From Gemmatimonadaceae bacterium (GTDB taxonomy: Bacteria > Gemmatimonadota > Gemmatimonadetes > Gemmatimonadales > Gemmatimonadaceae): DNA of 64,000 nt. The DNA is taken from contig JADZAN010000013.1 of NCBI GenBank assembly GCA_020852815.1, positions 1 to 64,000 on the forward strand, given 5' to 3'. The stretch's first letter is position 1, and every line of letters starts with the position of its first letter. Positions 43,974 to 52,569 of this stretch are shown piece by piece. Made by a program: the position numbers and the translations under genes. The notes beneath the pieces are model-generated. The model ran no database searches. It saw only the letters and a program-made list of their open reading frames with translations, and had not been told where the DNA came from.

Positions 43974-44465
43974 TCACTCCGGCGACGATTCGTCCCCGGA
44001 TTTGGCCGCATTGGTCCACTTCGTCACGGCACGCCAGATCACCAACCCACCGGCCGCGACCATGACCACCGGGAGCAGGTACGCCACCAGGTTGAAGCCG
44101 CTGGCCTTGGGCTCGAGCAGGATCCACTCGCCATACTTGGCCACGAAATACGCCTTTACTTCGTCCGGCGACTTGCCCGATGCCAGTTGGTCGCGCACGA
44201 CCCCCTTCATCTCCTGCGCCAGCTCGGACGGGGAATCCTGTATACTGTTCCCCTGGCATACCGGGCAGCGCAGCTCCGACGCAACCTGTCGCGTCTTCTC
44301 CTCCAGCACCGGATCGTTGGAGACCGGCGCGCTCCGCTCGCCCACGATCCCCGAGTCGGCGAGGGCGGCCCCTGCCGTGGTCTGCTGCGCGGCAATCGGG
44401 CGCACCGCACCGGAGAAGAGCGCACCGCCCCACGCGGCGGCGACAAACCAGAGTCGAGCGCGCAT
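43974..44465 (-). CDS. ccmH: Cytochrome c biogenesis protein CcmH
   Basis: A 163-residue membrane-anchored protein with an N-terminal signal/anchor and a thioredoxin-like apocytochrome-reducing motif in SELRCPVCQGNSIQDS (the LRCPVCQ signature of CcmH/CycL). A C-terminal membrane segment (LVAYLLPVVMVAAGGLVIW) follows. It keeps the heme-binding cysteines of apocytochrome reduced for ligation by CcmF. The CcmI-type TPR extension is absent. Its start shares one base with the stop of ccmG (TGATG). Confidence 0.93.
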   Translation of the reverse strand: MRARLWFVAAAWGGALFSGAVRPIAAQQTTAGAALADSGIVGERSAPVSNDPVLEEKTRQVASELRCPVCQGNSIQDSPSELAQEMKGVVRDQLASGKSPDEVKAYFVAKYGEWILLEPKASGFNLVAYLLPVVMVAAGGLVIWRAVTKWTNAAKSGDESSPE

Positions 44466-45109
44466 CACTGCCCCGTCGTGGGTACGGTGACCTTGCGCGC
44501 CGAGTCGCCGGGCCCGCCCTCGAGCGACGGATTGCCCCCGCCCCCGGCTGGCGCCGGCTGCGCCAACAGCGAATCGAGCTTGGACGCCAGCACCGTGGCC
44601 GTCACCGGCCCCACGTGCTTGTACGCCACGCGCCCGTCGCGCCCAATGAAGAACGTCTCGGGAACGCCGTACAGCCCGTAGTCGATCGCCACGCGCGTGC
44701 GCGGGTCCTGCAGCGACGGATAGCTCTGCCCTCCCATCTCGGCGATCCAGCGCGTTCCGTTCTGCGGCTGGTCGTTGTAGAGCACTCCGTAGAACTTCAC
44801 GCCGCGTCGCGCATACACCTCCGCCACCTGCGACAGCGTCTCGTGCTCGTCGCGGCACGCCAGGCACCACGAGGCCCAGAAGTTGAGCACCACCACTTCA
44901 CCCTTGTGATCGGCGAGGCGAATGGTGTCGCCCGTGGCCCGGTGCTGCTCGCCCGTCCCCTCGGCAAAGACCGCCATCGTGAACAGCGGCGCCTCGCGCC
45001 CGGGCAGCGGCGACGGAATATCCTTGGGGTCGCGGGTCATCCCGAACCCCAGCAAGCCGATGATCGGAACGGCGACAGCCGCCGCTATCCCCGCGCGCTT
45101 CCAGTTCAT
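44465..45109 (-). CDS. ccmG: Thiol-disulfide oxidoreductase CcmG/DsbE
   Basis: A 214-residue membrane-anchored thioredoxin-like protein. After an N-terminal anchor (about 5-24) comes LNFWASWCLACRDEHETL with the redox motif WCLAC, and later the cis-proline YGVPETFFI. It is proposed to reduce CcmH or apocytochrome c. The C-terminal 35 residues are a proline/glycine-rich tail. ATG at 45109 overlaps the ccmF stop by one base; the start before that would be in unrelated sequence. Confidence 0.92.
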   Translation of the reverse strand: MNWKRAGIAAAVAVPIIGLLGFGMTRDPKDIPSPLPGREAPLFTMAVFAEGTGEQHRATGDTIRLADHKGEVVVLNFWASWCLACRDEHETLSQVAEVYARRGVKFYGVLYNDQPQNGTRWIAEMGGQSYPSLQDPRTRVAIDYGLYGVPETFFIGRDGRVAYKHVGPVTATVLASKLDSLLAQPAPAGGGGNPSLEGGPGDSARKVTVPTTGQ

Positions 45110-47163
45110 CAGTCCGCTCCCTCCAGCGACTCGCTGGCCATGATCGCTCCACCACCGGCAACGGGCGACGGCGCCACGCGCACGTCGGCCGCAGTGGCGC
45201 CTAACCATGCCGTCGAACGCCGGCGCGTGGGGAACATCGAGATGATCGCGCCAAGGCAGAGGATCCCGCCGCCAACCCAGATCCAGGGGACGAGCGGCTC
45301 CACGATCACCTTGAGCGTGGCGTCCGAGCCATCCTGCTTGAAGGCCATCAGGTTGAGATAGATGTCACCCCATGGACGACTGCGCACGTCGGGCGTGGGA
45401 ATGGGCTGCTGCGACGTGGGATAGAAGTTCATCGCCGGGTCGAGTCGCCCGATCTCCTTGCCATCCTTGAGAATCGCGACCGACGCGGCAATGCGCGAAC
45501 GCTGCGGCTCCTCTCGCGCATAGACGTCGAGCAGCTTCACCTCGAACGCCCCCGCCGGCATTGACGCGCCCTTCTTGACCGTGGCCTCGTACTCCGCGCG
45601 GAAGGTGGCCGACGCCGCGATGGCCAGCGCCACCGCGATCACGCCGAAGTGCGCCACATAGCCGCCGTAGCGACGCCGGTTGGCGCCAACCAGCCTGCCT
45701 AACGCGGTGAGCGCGTCCTCGTTGCGCAGGCGCATGCGCGCCGTGATGCCGGTCACGTACTCGCGGATGTTCGCCACCAGCGCAAACGCGGCGAAGGCGA
45801 AGCTCAGCACCGCGTACGGATGGCGCGCCCCCGCACCGATCGCGGCAATGGCACCGACCACGGCGCCCACCACCGGCGGGAGGAGTTGCCGGCGCACGAC
45901 TTCCTTCGAGGCGCGGCGCCACGGCAGAGCCGGCCCTACCCCCATGAGGAAGAGGAGCGACGCGCACAGCGGGAGCGTCATCTTGTTGAAGAACGGCTCC
46001 CCTACGCTGACCTTCACCCCGCGCAGCGCCTCGGCCACGATCGGGAAGAGCGTCCCCACCAGCACCGTGAAGGTGAAGGCGGTGAGCATGAGGTTGTTGA
46101 GGAGGAAGATCGTCTCGCGCGCGGCGACGCCATCCAGGCGCCCCTCGCTCGCCAGCGCCTCGGAGTTCCCGGCCACCAGCGCAAACGAGACCAGGAGCGT
46201 GAGCGCGATGGCCACCAGGAAGTACATCCCGATGGGTCCTTCTCCAAACGCGTGCACCGACGACAGGACGCCGGAACGGGTGAGGAAGGTTCCGAGGATG
46301 GTGAGGGCGAACGTCGCGACGATGAGGTTCAGGTTCCAGAGCTTCAGCATCCCGCGTCGCTCCTGCACCATCACCGAATGCAGGAAGGCCGTCGCCGTGA
46401 GCCACGGCATGAACGACGCGTTCTCAACCGGGTCCCACGCCCAGTAACCTCCCCATCCCAGCACCTCATACGACCACCACATCCCGGCAATGATCGCCGC
46501 GGTGAGGAAGGCCCACGCCCCCAGCGTCCAGCGGCGCGACAGGCGAATCCAGTCGTCGCTCGCCACCTCGCCGGCGGCCATGGCGCCCACGGCGAAGGCA
46601 AACGGGACGGTCATCCCCACGTAGCCGAGGTACAGCAGCGGGGGGTGGACCCCCATGAGGATATGGTTCTGCAGCAGCGGGTTAGGCCCGGGCCCATCGG
46701 CTGGCGTCGGCGATACCAGCGTGAACGGATCGGCCGGCCCCACCAGGAGGATGAGGAAGAAGACGCTGACCGCCAGCATCGTCATCGTCGTGTAAGGAAT
46801 CAGCGCCCCTTCGCGCTCGCGATTCCAGAAGACGACGAGCGCCGACAGCAGCGTGAGGACCCAGGCCCAGAAGAGGATCGAGCCCTCCAGCGCCCCCCAC
46901 AGCGAGATGATCGTGTAGAAGAGCGGCGTCGCGCGGCTCCCCACCTGCGCCACGTACCCGACGCTGAAGTCGTGCGTGATGAGCGCGTAGATCATCGCGA
47001 AGGTTGCCACCGTCACCAGGGCAAACACCGCGTAGGTCGCCGTGTACATCGCGCGCACCAGGTCGTCGCGCGTGCGGCGAACGGCGATCGGGGCCAGCAC
47101 CATTCCGACAGCCGCAACGAAAAGCGCGACCAGGAGGGCGCTGTGCCCGAGCAGGCGGGTCAT
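45109..47163 (-). CDS. ccmF: Heme lyase CcmF
   Basis: A 684-residue membrane protein with about fifteen segments. The WWD heme-handling domain is clear (GWGGYWAWDPVENASFMPWL), with conserved histidines in flanking loops (for example NHILMGVHPPLLYLGY). CcmF with CcmH attaches heme from holo-CcmE to apocytochromes in the periplasm. The C-terminal periplasmic domain (VKLLDVYAREEPQRSRIAAS region, then a final membrane segment) is complete. The start ATG at 47163 overlaps the ccmE stop by 4 nt. One leucine-glycine pair in the C-terminal part is TTA-GGC. Confidence 0.95.
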   Translation of the reverse strand: MTRLLGHSALLVALFVAAVGMVLAPIAVRRTRDDLVRAMYTATYAVFALVTVATFAMIYALITHDFSVGYVAQVGSRATPLFYTIISLWGALEGSILFWAWVLTLLSALVVFWNREREGALIPYTTMTMLAVSVFFLILLVGPADPFTLVSPTPADGPGPNPLLQNHILMGVHPPLLYLGYVGMTVPFAFAVGAMAAGEVASDDWIRLSRRWTLGAWAFLTAAIIAGMWWSYEVLGWGGYWAWDPVENASFMPWLTATAFLHSVMVQERRGMLKLWNLNLIVATFALTILGTFLTRSGVLSSVHAFGEGPIGMYFLVAIALTLLVSFALVAGNSEALASEGRLDGVAARETIFLLNNLMLTAFTFTVLVGTLFPIVAEALRGVKVSVGEPFFNKMTLPLCASLLFLMGVGPALPWRRASKEVVRRQLLPPVVGAVVGAIAAIGAGARHPYAVLSFAFAAFALVANIREYVTGITARMRLRNEDALTALGRLVGANRRRYGGYVAHFGVIAVALAIAASATFRAEYEATVKKGASMPAGAFEVKLLDVYAREEPQRSRIAASVAILKDGKEIGRLDPAMNFYPTSQQPIPTPDVRSRPWGDIYLNLMAFKQDGSDATLKVIVEPLVPWIWVGGGILCLGAIISMFPTRRRSTAWLGATAADVRVAPSPVAGGGAIMASESLEGAD

Positions 47164-47630
47164 GACTTCGCGTCCTGCTTGAGCGTCTCGAACATCGCCT
47201 TGTACATCTCCTGCGGCGTCTGCCCGGGTTTGGGCGCGCGATACTCCTCGGAATGCTTGATCATCAGGTTGGTCGACTCGAAGACACCGTTCTTGAATCG
47301 CCCCTCGCACACCACGCCCATGTTGTCACGGAACATCTGCGGCGGCGCGCCCTTGGAGTGCACGTCGACCACCTTCACGCCATCCATGACCTGGAAGCGC
47401 AGCTCGAGCTTGTCGGCATCCCACTTGACCGACCCCGGTGCCACCATCCCCCCCAAACGAACCGGAACATCCTCCGCCTTGGCTCCCTTGGCCAGCAGCT
47501 CCTGCGGCGTGAGGAAGTAGACGACGTTCTTGTCGAGGCCACCGTACATCAGGTAACCGAACGCTCCCAGGACGATGACCGCTGCGACCAGCAAGGTGGC
47601 GCGCTTCCGTCCCTCGACGTTGCCGCTCAT
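47160..47630 (-). CDS. ccmE: Heme chaperone CcmE
   Basis: A 156-residue periplasmic protein anchored by one N-terminal segment (ATLLVAAVIVLGAFGYLMY). The OB-fold carries the heme-linking signature LMIKHSEEYRAP, in which the histidine of HxxxY forms the covalent bond to heme; this is the classical His type, not the Cys variant. The ATG overlaps the ccmD stop by 3-4 nt. It receives heme from CcmABCD and delivers it to CcmF. Confidence 0.94.
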   Translation of the reverse strand: MSGNVEGRKRATLLVAAVIVLGAFGYLMYGGLDKNVVYFLTPQELLAKGAKAEDVPVRLGGMVAPGSVKWDADKLELRFQVMDGVKVVDVHSKGAPPQMFRDNMGVVCEGRFKNGVFESTNLMIKHSEEYRAPKPGQTPQEMYKAMFETLKQDAKS

Positions 47631-47776
47631 GACTGCCCTCCGGAAAGGTCCTCAGCTGCGTTCTTCAAGCGACGCTCCGCCTCCACGCGCGCGAAGTACA
47701 GGCGCGCCGCGTAGCCGAGCAGCGCCAGCCACGTGACGGCGTAGGCGCCGATGATGAACGGACGATTGTCAGGCAT
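47627..47776 (-). CDS. ccmD: Small CcmD-like membrane protein
   Basis: A 49-residue open frame between ccmC and ccmE. It starts with MPDNRPFIIGAYAVTWLALL, a single membrane segment, and continues with a charged helix (YFARVEAERRLKN). Position, size and topology match CcmD, which stabilises holo-CcmE release from CcmABC. Its first codons overlap the ccmC end by 8 nt, and its stop overlaps the ccmE start (ATGA), so it is in coupled reading order. Confidence 0.85.
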   Translation of the reverse strand: MPDNRPFIIGAYAVTWLALLGYAARLYFARVEAERRLKNAAEDLSGGQS

Positions 47777-48503
47777 TGATCCCTCCGCGCCCGCTCAGCA
47801 CGAGCTGCTCATGCAACTGGTCCGCAACGCGCTCCATCTTCGCGGTCTCGTAGCGGTGCCGGATGAACCAGATGAGGATGATGACCAGGGCGATCGCATT
47901 CACGCGAAGCCCCAGCGTATAGTTGGGGTCGAGCGTGCCCGGATTCGATTGCGGCTGGTGCAGCGTGCGCCACCAGCGCACCGACATGTACACGATGGGG
48001 ACGTTGAGCGCCCCCAGGAGACCGACCGTCGCACTCCACTGGGCGCGGCGGTCCGGGTCGTCCACGAAGGCGCGCAGGACCAGGTAGCCGACATAAATGA
48101 AAAAGAGCACCGCCGACGACGTCAGGCGCGCATCCCACGTCCACCAGATCCCCCACGTGGGCTTGGCCCAGATCATCCCGAGCACCAGGAGCAGCCCGGT
48201 CATCAGCGCGCCGGCCTCCGCCGCCGCCGCGGCCAGGAGGTCGTCGCTCTCCTTTCCCTTCCACAGGTAGCGGAGCGATGCAATGGCGACAATGAAGTAG
48301 GCAATCATCATGCTCCACGCCGCCGGCACGTGGACATACATGATCTTCTGCAGGTGTCCCATGTCGCGGTCCGGGACCGAAATCGAAATCGCCCAGGCCT
48401 GCATCGCGGCCAGGAGCGCGAACGCGCCGACCCCGAGCCACATGCCGTGCGATCGCGACGTTGCAACCGGTCCCACGCGCAGGTCAGCAGCTGTCACTCC
48501 CAT
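47769..48503 (-). CDS. ccmC: Heme exporter/handler CcmC
   Basis: A 244-residue membrane protein with six segments and a WWD domain (TWGIWWTWDARLTS), plus periplasmic histidines (YVHVPAAW, RWWRTLHQPQ) that bind heme. CcmC attaches heme to CcmE. The length matches the family. The gene lies 1 bp after ccmB and overlaps ccmD by 8 nt. Confidence 0.94.
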   Translation of the reverse strand: MGVTAADLRVGPVATSRSHGMWLGVGAFALLAAMQAWAISISVPDRDMGHLQKIMYVHVPAAWSMMIAYFIVAIASLRYLWKGKESDDLLAAAAAEAGALMTGLLLVLGMIWAKPTWGIWWTWDARLTSSAVLFFIYVGYLVLRAFVDDPDRRAQWSATVGLLGALNVPIVYMSVRWWRTLHQPQSNPGTLDPNYTLGLRVNAIALVIILIWFIRHRYETAKMERVADQLHEQLVLSGRGGINA

Positions 48504-48504
48504 C

Positions 48505-49191
48505 TCACACCTCGATCACGTATTCGAACGCCATCACACTGGCGACGAGAAAGATGATATCAAACGCGCTCAACAACCGCACCCACGCCCCTGCCTCCGA
48601 CATGGGATCGCCGGCCAGGAGCGCCGACGACGACTCGACCGCCGCCAGCAGGACCGGGATCAGCATCGGAAAGAGAAGGAGCGGAAGGAGCACCTCGCGC
48701 GCACGGCTCCGGCTCGACATGGCCGAGTAGAAGGTGCCAAGCGTAACGAAACCGACCGTCCCCAGCACTGTGACCCCCACCATCGCCGGCCACCCCGGCG
48801 GCAGCGCCACCTGGTACAGCACCAACGCCGCCGGAATCACGATTGCTTCCACGATCAGGACGAACACCAGGTTCGCGATCAGCTTCCCCAGGTAGATCGC
48901 CTTGCGCGACCCGGGATAGAGCAGGAGCGATTCGAGCGCCCCGCCGTCGAGCTCGAGCTGATACGACCTATTGAATGCCAGTACGCCGGAAAACAGGATC
49001 GCGAGCCACATCGCACCAGCCGCGGCCGCTCGCAGCGCCGACGTGTCGGGCCCAAGCGCAAAGCCGAACAGGAGGAGGACCAGGATCCCCATGAAGGCGA
49101 CCGCGTTCAGCCCCGACTTGGAGCGCCGTTCGGTGGTGAGGTCCTTCCAGACTATCGCGCGAATGCGCCGCCATTCGTCGCTCCAGCTCAC
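48505..49191 (-). CDS. ccmB: Heme ABC exporter permease CcmB
   Basis: A 228-residue membrane protein with six segments and the CcmB landmark FNRSYQLELDGGALESLL, the coupling-helix region. It pairs with CcmA and CcmC in the release complex that frees holo-CcmE. GTG at 49191 follows AGGAGG and overlaps the ccmA stop (GTGA). Confidence 0.92.
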   Translation of the reverse strand: MSWSDEWRRIRAIVWKDLTTERRSKSGLNAVAFMGILVLLLFGFALGPDTSALRAAAAGAMWLAILFSGVLAFNRSYQLELDGGALESLLLYPGSRKAIYLGKLIANLVFVLIVEAIVIPAALVLYQVALPPGWPAMVGVTVLGTVGFVTLGTFYSAMSSRSRAREVLLPLLLFPMLIPVLLAAVESSSALLAGDPMSEAGAWVRLLSAFDIIFLVASVMAFEYVIEV

Positions 49192-49901
49192 CGAACCTCC
49201 TCGGCCAGTTCAGGGGTGAAGGGCGACTCGTCCCTCGCTTCACCCCCCTCGCGCTCGCGCAGCGAGACATCGCTGAGGATCAGCCCCTGCTTGAAGGCCA
49301 CGAGGCGATCGAGCATGTCGCCGGCGCTGTGCCGGTCGTGCAGCACGATCATCGCCGCCCCACCGGTTGCGCGCGTCTCGCGCACCACGTCGTTGACGAG
49401 TGCAATCCCCGCCGGGTCGAAGTTGTTGTACGGCTCATCGAGCAGGAGAAGGCGCGGACGCTGCAACAGGAGGCGCGCCAGCGAGAGGCGGCGCTGCATC
49501 CCGGCAGAGAAGGTGCGCACCGTTTCCCTGGCCTCGCGCTCCAACCCCACGCGCTCAAGGAGCGACGGGATTCGCGCGAAGTCCTCGCCCAGCATCTTGC
49601 AGGCGAAGCGGAGATTCTCCTCGGCGGTGAGGTCGTCATACAAGCCGGGGTAGTGAGTGAGGAAGGCGATGAGGCCGCGCACGCGCGTCGCCTCGCGCAC
49701 CACATCGGCGCCAAAGACAGTCGCCGTTCCCCCAGTTGGCTTGATGGCCGTGGAGAGGATGCGCAAAAGCGTGCTCTTTCCGCTTCCGTTGTGCCCCTCG
49801 ATCCCCACAACTTCTCCGGGCGACACCGTCAACGAGACACCGCGAAGCGCCCACCGGCGTCCAAAACGCCGAGTGACGCTGTCGATCGTGGCCGCCGCCA
49901 C
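49188..49901 (-). CDS. ccmA: Heme ABC exporter ATPase CcmA
   Basis: A 237-residue ABC ATPase. Walker A is GHNGSGKST, the Q-loop region HYPGLYDDLTAEEN, signature FSAGMQRRLSLARLLL, Walker B LLLLDEPYNNFD, switch histidine in LHDRHS. The length matches CcmA. GTG at 49901 is preferred because GAGGACAAGGCT precedes it; a GTG at 49928 would add 9 residues. It is the first gene of the ccmABCDEFGH operon. Confidence 0.92.
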   Translation of the reverse strand: MAAATIDSVTRRFGRRWALRGVSLTVSPGEVVGIEGHNGSGKSTLLRILSTAIKPTGGTATVFGADVVREATRVRGLIAFLTHYPGLYDDLTAEENLRFACKMLGEDFARIPSLLERVGLEREARETVRTFSAGMQRRLSLARLLLQRPRLLLLDEPYNNFDPAGIALVNDVVRETRATGGAAMIVLHDRHSAGDMLDRLVAFKQGLILSDVSLREREGGEARDESPFTPELAEEVR

Positions 49902-50015
49902 AGCCTTGTCCTCTAACCTGACTCTCACAGTCGGCAATCTAATCGTAGAGGACGCCCCTCGTGACCCGGGGCTCTCCCCGACAACTCCGTCCGTAATCAC
50001 CCGAGATAGTTCTCC

Positions 50016-51143
50016 GTGAACGATCCAAAGCGCGGTGACGCTCCCCCGCCGACCACGCCCAGCTCGTCCGCCCCGCCCACCACGCCCCCGGCCGCGGCCC
50101 CCACCGTGAACGGCGGTGCGGCTACGGCGACGACGGCGGCTGCCGGTGGCGTGTCCGACTCCCGACTCCCGCGCTGCTTCCTCGCCGTTGGAGAAGGGGC
50201 GGTCCACCGGGACCTTGGCGTGCGCGAGATCGCGAACGCCGTTCGCGAGGCGCAGGGAACGCTGTGGGTCGATATCGACTCCACCTCGCGGCAGCAGATC
50301 GCCCTGCTGGAGAAGGTCTTCAACTTCCACCCGCTCGCCATCGAGGACGTCCTCAACCCGGTCTCGCGCCCGAAGGTTGAGCAGTACGACGGTTACCTCT
50401 TCGTGACGCTTCGCGTGGTGCGCTTCCAGGAAGAGACGCACGATCCTTACGACCTCGAGACCGCCAACCTCTACTTCTTCCTCGGCCCCACCTTCCTGGT
50501 AACCGTGCACTCGGGCGCGTCGCCCAACGTGGACCGGGTGGCGGACGTGGCGCTGCGCACCCCCGACCTCGTGTCGCGCGGCGCCGCACGGCTCGCTCAC
50601 CACATCATGGACGTGTCGGTCGACGCCTTCTTCCCCATCCTCGACCGCGTCGACGACTTCATCGACGGACTCGAGGAGCGCGTCTTTGCCGCGTTCGATG
50701 AAGAAGCGCTGCGCGACATCTTCGCCGTCAAGCGCATGGTCCTCTCGCTGCGCCGCTACCTCTCGCCGCAGCGCGAGATCTTCAACGTCCTCTCCAACCG
50801 CCCGTCGCCCCTCCTCCCCGCCGACATTCAGCTCTACTACCGCGACATCTACGACCACATGCTCCGCATCAACGACTCGCTCGATACCTACCGCGACTTG
50901 TTGAGCAGCACGATGGAATCGTACCTGAGCCAGGTGTCCAATCGCCTGAACGTCGTGACCAAGGGACTCTCCGTGGTTGCCACGCTCAGCGTCCCCTTCG
51001 TGGTGGTGAGCGGTATGTGGGGGATGAACTTCACGCGCATCCCGCTGGCCGGGCATCCGTACGGTTTCGAGATCATGCTGGTGGGGCAGTTGGTGCTGGG
51101 GGTGGGGTTGATTTGGTTGTTCAGGAGCAGGAAGTGGCTCTGA
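50016..51143 (+). CDS. corA: CorA-family magnesium/cobalt transporter
   Basis: A 375-residue protein with the CorA pattern: a large cytoplasmic alpha/beta domain, a long stalk helix (RLNVVTKGLSVVATLSV), and two C-terminal membrane segments with the pore motif GMWGMNF between them (family norm GMN). The C-terminus ends FRSRKWL, as usual. The N-terminal 50 residues are a proline/threonine-rich extension not needed for the fold. It starts with GTG and diverges from the ccm operon, with 114 bases between the two starts. Confidence 0.9.
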   Translation: MNDPKRGDAPPPTTPSSSAPPTTPPAAAPTVNGGAATATTAAAGGVSDSRLPRCFLAVGEGAVHRDLGVREIANAVREAQGTLWVDIDSTSRQQIALLEKVFNFHPLAIEDVLNPVSRPKVEQYDGYLFVTLRVVRFQEETHDPYDLETANLYFFLGPTFLVTVHSGASPNVDRVADVALRTPDLVSRGAARLAHHIMDVSVDAFFPILDRVDDFIDGLEERVFAAFDEEALRDIFAVKRMVLSLRRYLSPQREIFNVLSNRPSPLLPADIQLYYRDIYDHMLRINDSLDTYRDLLSSTMESYLSQVSNRLNVVTKGLSVVATLSVPFVVVSGMWGMNFTRIPLAGHPYGFEIMLVGQLVLGVGLIWLFRSRKWL

Positions 51144-51146
51144 TAG

Positions 51147-51292
51147 CGAGAAGACGAGAAGACGAGAAGACGAGAAGACGAGAGGACGAGAGGACGAGAG
51201 GACGAGAAGACGAGGTCTCGACCCTCGGGCGCAGCAGTCTGCGTCCCCGACCCCCATCTCGTCTTCTCGTCTTCCCGTCTTCTCGTCTTCTC
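51147..51292. repeat. GA-rich palindrome of GAGAAGAC units
   Basis: The left arm consists of AGACGAGA-type octamers (51147-51213). The right arm (51257-51292) is the complementary CTCGTCTT series, with about 44 bases between. The two arms could form a long imperfect stem or, as a purine tract, a triplex. It lies between converging corA and the BatA-like gene and touches both ends. Half of the same unit set recurs at 30604-30639. Confidence 0.7.
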
Positions 51293-51293
51293 C

Positions 51294-52298
51294 CTAAGGA
51301 AGTGGCCCCCGCCACGCCACCAGCCCCAGTTCCAACACCAGCGCGAGGATCGCCAGCCCCAACGGCCATCGATACAACTCCGTGAACCGGGTGTACACGC
51401 GGGTGCGCACGGGGCTCCGTTCCAGGCGGTCGATTTCCTCGGTGATGCGCTGGAGCGCTGCGGCGTCGCGTGCACGGAAGTAGCGGCCGCCGGTCTTCTG
51501 CGCCACCTCGGTCAGGAGCGCGTCGTCGATCTCCACGGGACGGTTCTCGTAGCGTAGCCCGAACACGCCTCGCCCCACCGGGACAGGAGCCATCCCCTCC
51601 GTCCCCACGCCAATCGCGTAGATCTTCACCCCGAACGCCGCCGCGGCCTGTGCCGCCGTGCGGGGATCGATGGAGCCGCGATTGTTCACGCCATCGGTGA
51701 GCAGGACGATTACCCGCGAGCGGCCGGGGGCCGTCCGCAGCCGGTTGGCGGCGGTGGCAATGGCCGTCCCGATCGCCGTGCCATCCTCCAACTGCCCCGG
51801 TTGAAGGTTATCGATCGCGGCAATCACCACCGGGTAGTCGGTCGTGAGCGGGACCTGCGTCAGCGCCTCCCCCGAGAAGGCGACGATCCCTATCCGGTCG
51901 CTCCCGCGCATGCCGACGAACTGCTTCACCTTGTCGCGGGCAACCTCCAACCGGTTCTGCGGCTGGAAATCCTCGGCCAGCATCGAGCTCGAGATGTCGA
52001 AGGCGATCACGATGTTGATCCCCTCGCTGCTGGACTGCTCGCTGCGCCCCGCCACCCGCGGGCGCGCCATGGCGATCACCAGCCCGGCCAAGGCCAGGGT
52101 TCGCAACCCCAAGAGGGAGCGCGAGATCCACGATCCCGTGCGCGGCCCCTTGGCCAACAGCGACACGCGCGAGAAGGTGATCGCCGGCGGCCGCCGGCGG
52201 CGGCGCCACCACCACCAGGCCGGGAGCGCCAACAGGCCCAGCAGGAGCCAGGGGGCGTGGAACTGGAGTTGCGTTAGCCAGCTCGGCAATGGCACCAC
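51294..52298 (-). CDS. BatA-like VWA-domain membrane protein
   Basis: A 334-residue protein with an N-terminal membrane pair (LLLGLLALPAWWWW and LRTLALAGLVIAMA), then a von Willebrand A domain with a complete metal site (FDISSSM, TDG, GEALTQVPLTT) and a final membrane segment near the C-terminus. This is the BatA/Bacteroides aerotolerance type; family members occur with MoxR ATPases and DUF58 proteins, neither of which is beside it here. The start is GTG at 52298. Its role is thought to be envelope or stress adaptation. Confidence 0.85.
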   Translation of the reverse strand: MVPLPSWLTQLQFHAPWLLLGLLALPAWWWWRRRRRPPAITFSRVSLLAKGPRTGSWISRSLLGLRTLALAGLVIAMARPRVAGRSEQSSSEGINIVIAFDISSSMLAEDFQPQNRLEVARDKVKQFVGMRGSDRIGIVAFSGEALTQVPLTTDYPVVIAAIDNLQPGQLEDGTAIGTAIATAANRLRTAPGRSRVIVLLTDGVNNRGSIDPRTAAQAAAAFGVKIYAIGVGTEGMAPVPVGRGVFGLRYENRPVEIDDALLTEVAQKTGGRYFRARDAAALQRITEEIDRLERSPVRTRVYTRFTELYRWPLGLAILALVLELGLVAWRGPLP

Positions 52299-52569
52299 GG
52301 TCGTGATGTGAATGGAAGCTCGGTACGGCGTCGACCGCTCCGTATTACCACCAAAGTACCCCAGTTGTGCGACTCAGGAATGCGCGATGCAACGCCGACA
52401 CTCCACCAAGCGTCCTTGCTGCGAAGCCACACGCTGCGACCGTCTTCCCTTTCGACGCGGTCGGTGGAGCTTTCGACCCCTCGGTCCTCTTCCACCACGA
52501 CACGCGAGCGACCACTGACCTCGACCTCGTGCCCGAACTCCGGCAACAGCTCGTCGGCGCGGTGCCCGC
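52299..52569. other. Divergent intergenic region
   Basis: These 271 bases lie between two divergent genes. Open frames cover it on both strands but none has a ribosome binding site or a recognisable protein pattern. A local AT-rich patch at about 52340-52375 may hold promoter elements. Nothing else is seen. Confidence 0.4.

Noticed and set aside
49902-51257. A long upstream extension of the CcmA frame
   Set aside because: The extra ~450 codons run antisense through corA, which has clear family motifs; CcmA has full length when started at 49901.
51294-52298. A MoxR/BatA/BatB aerotolerance operon
   Set aside because: Only one VWA gene is present; no MoxR ATPase, DUF58 or second VWA gene adjoins it.
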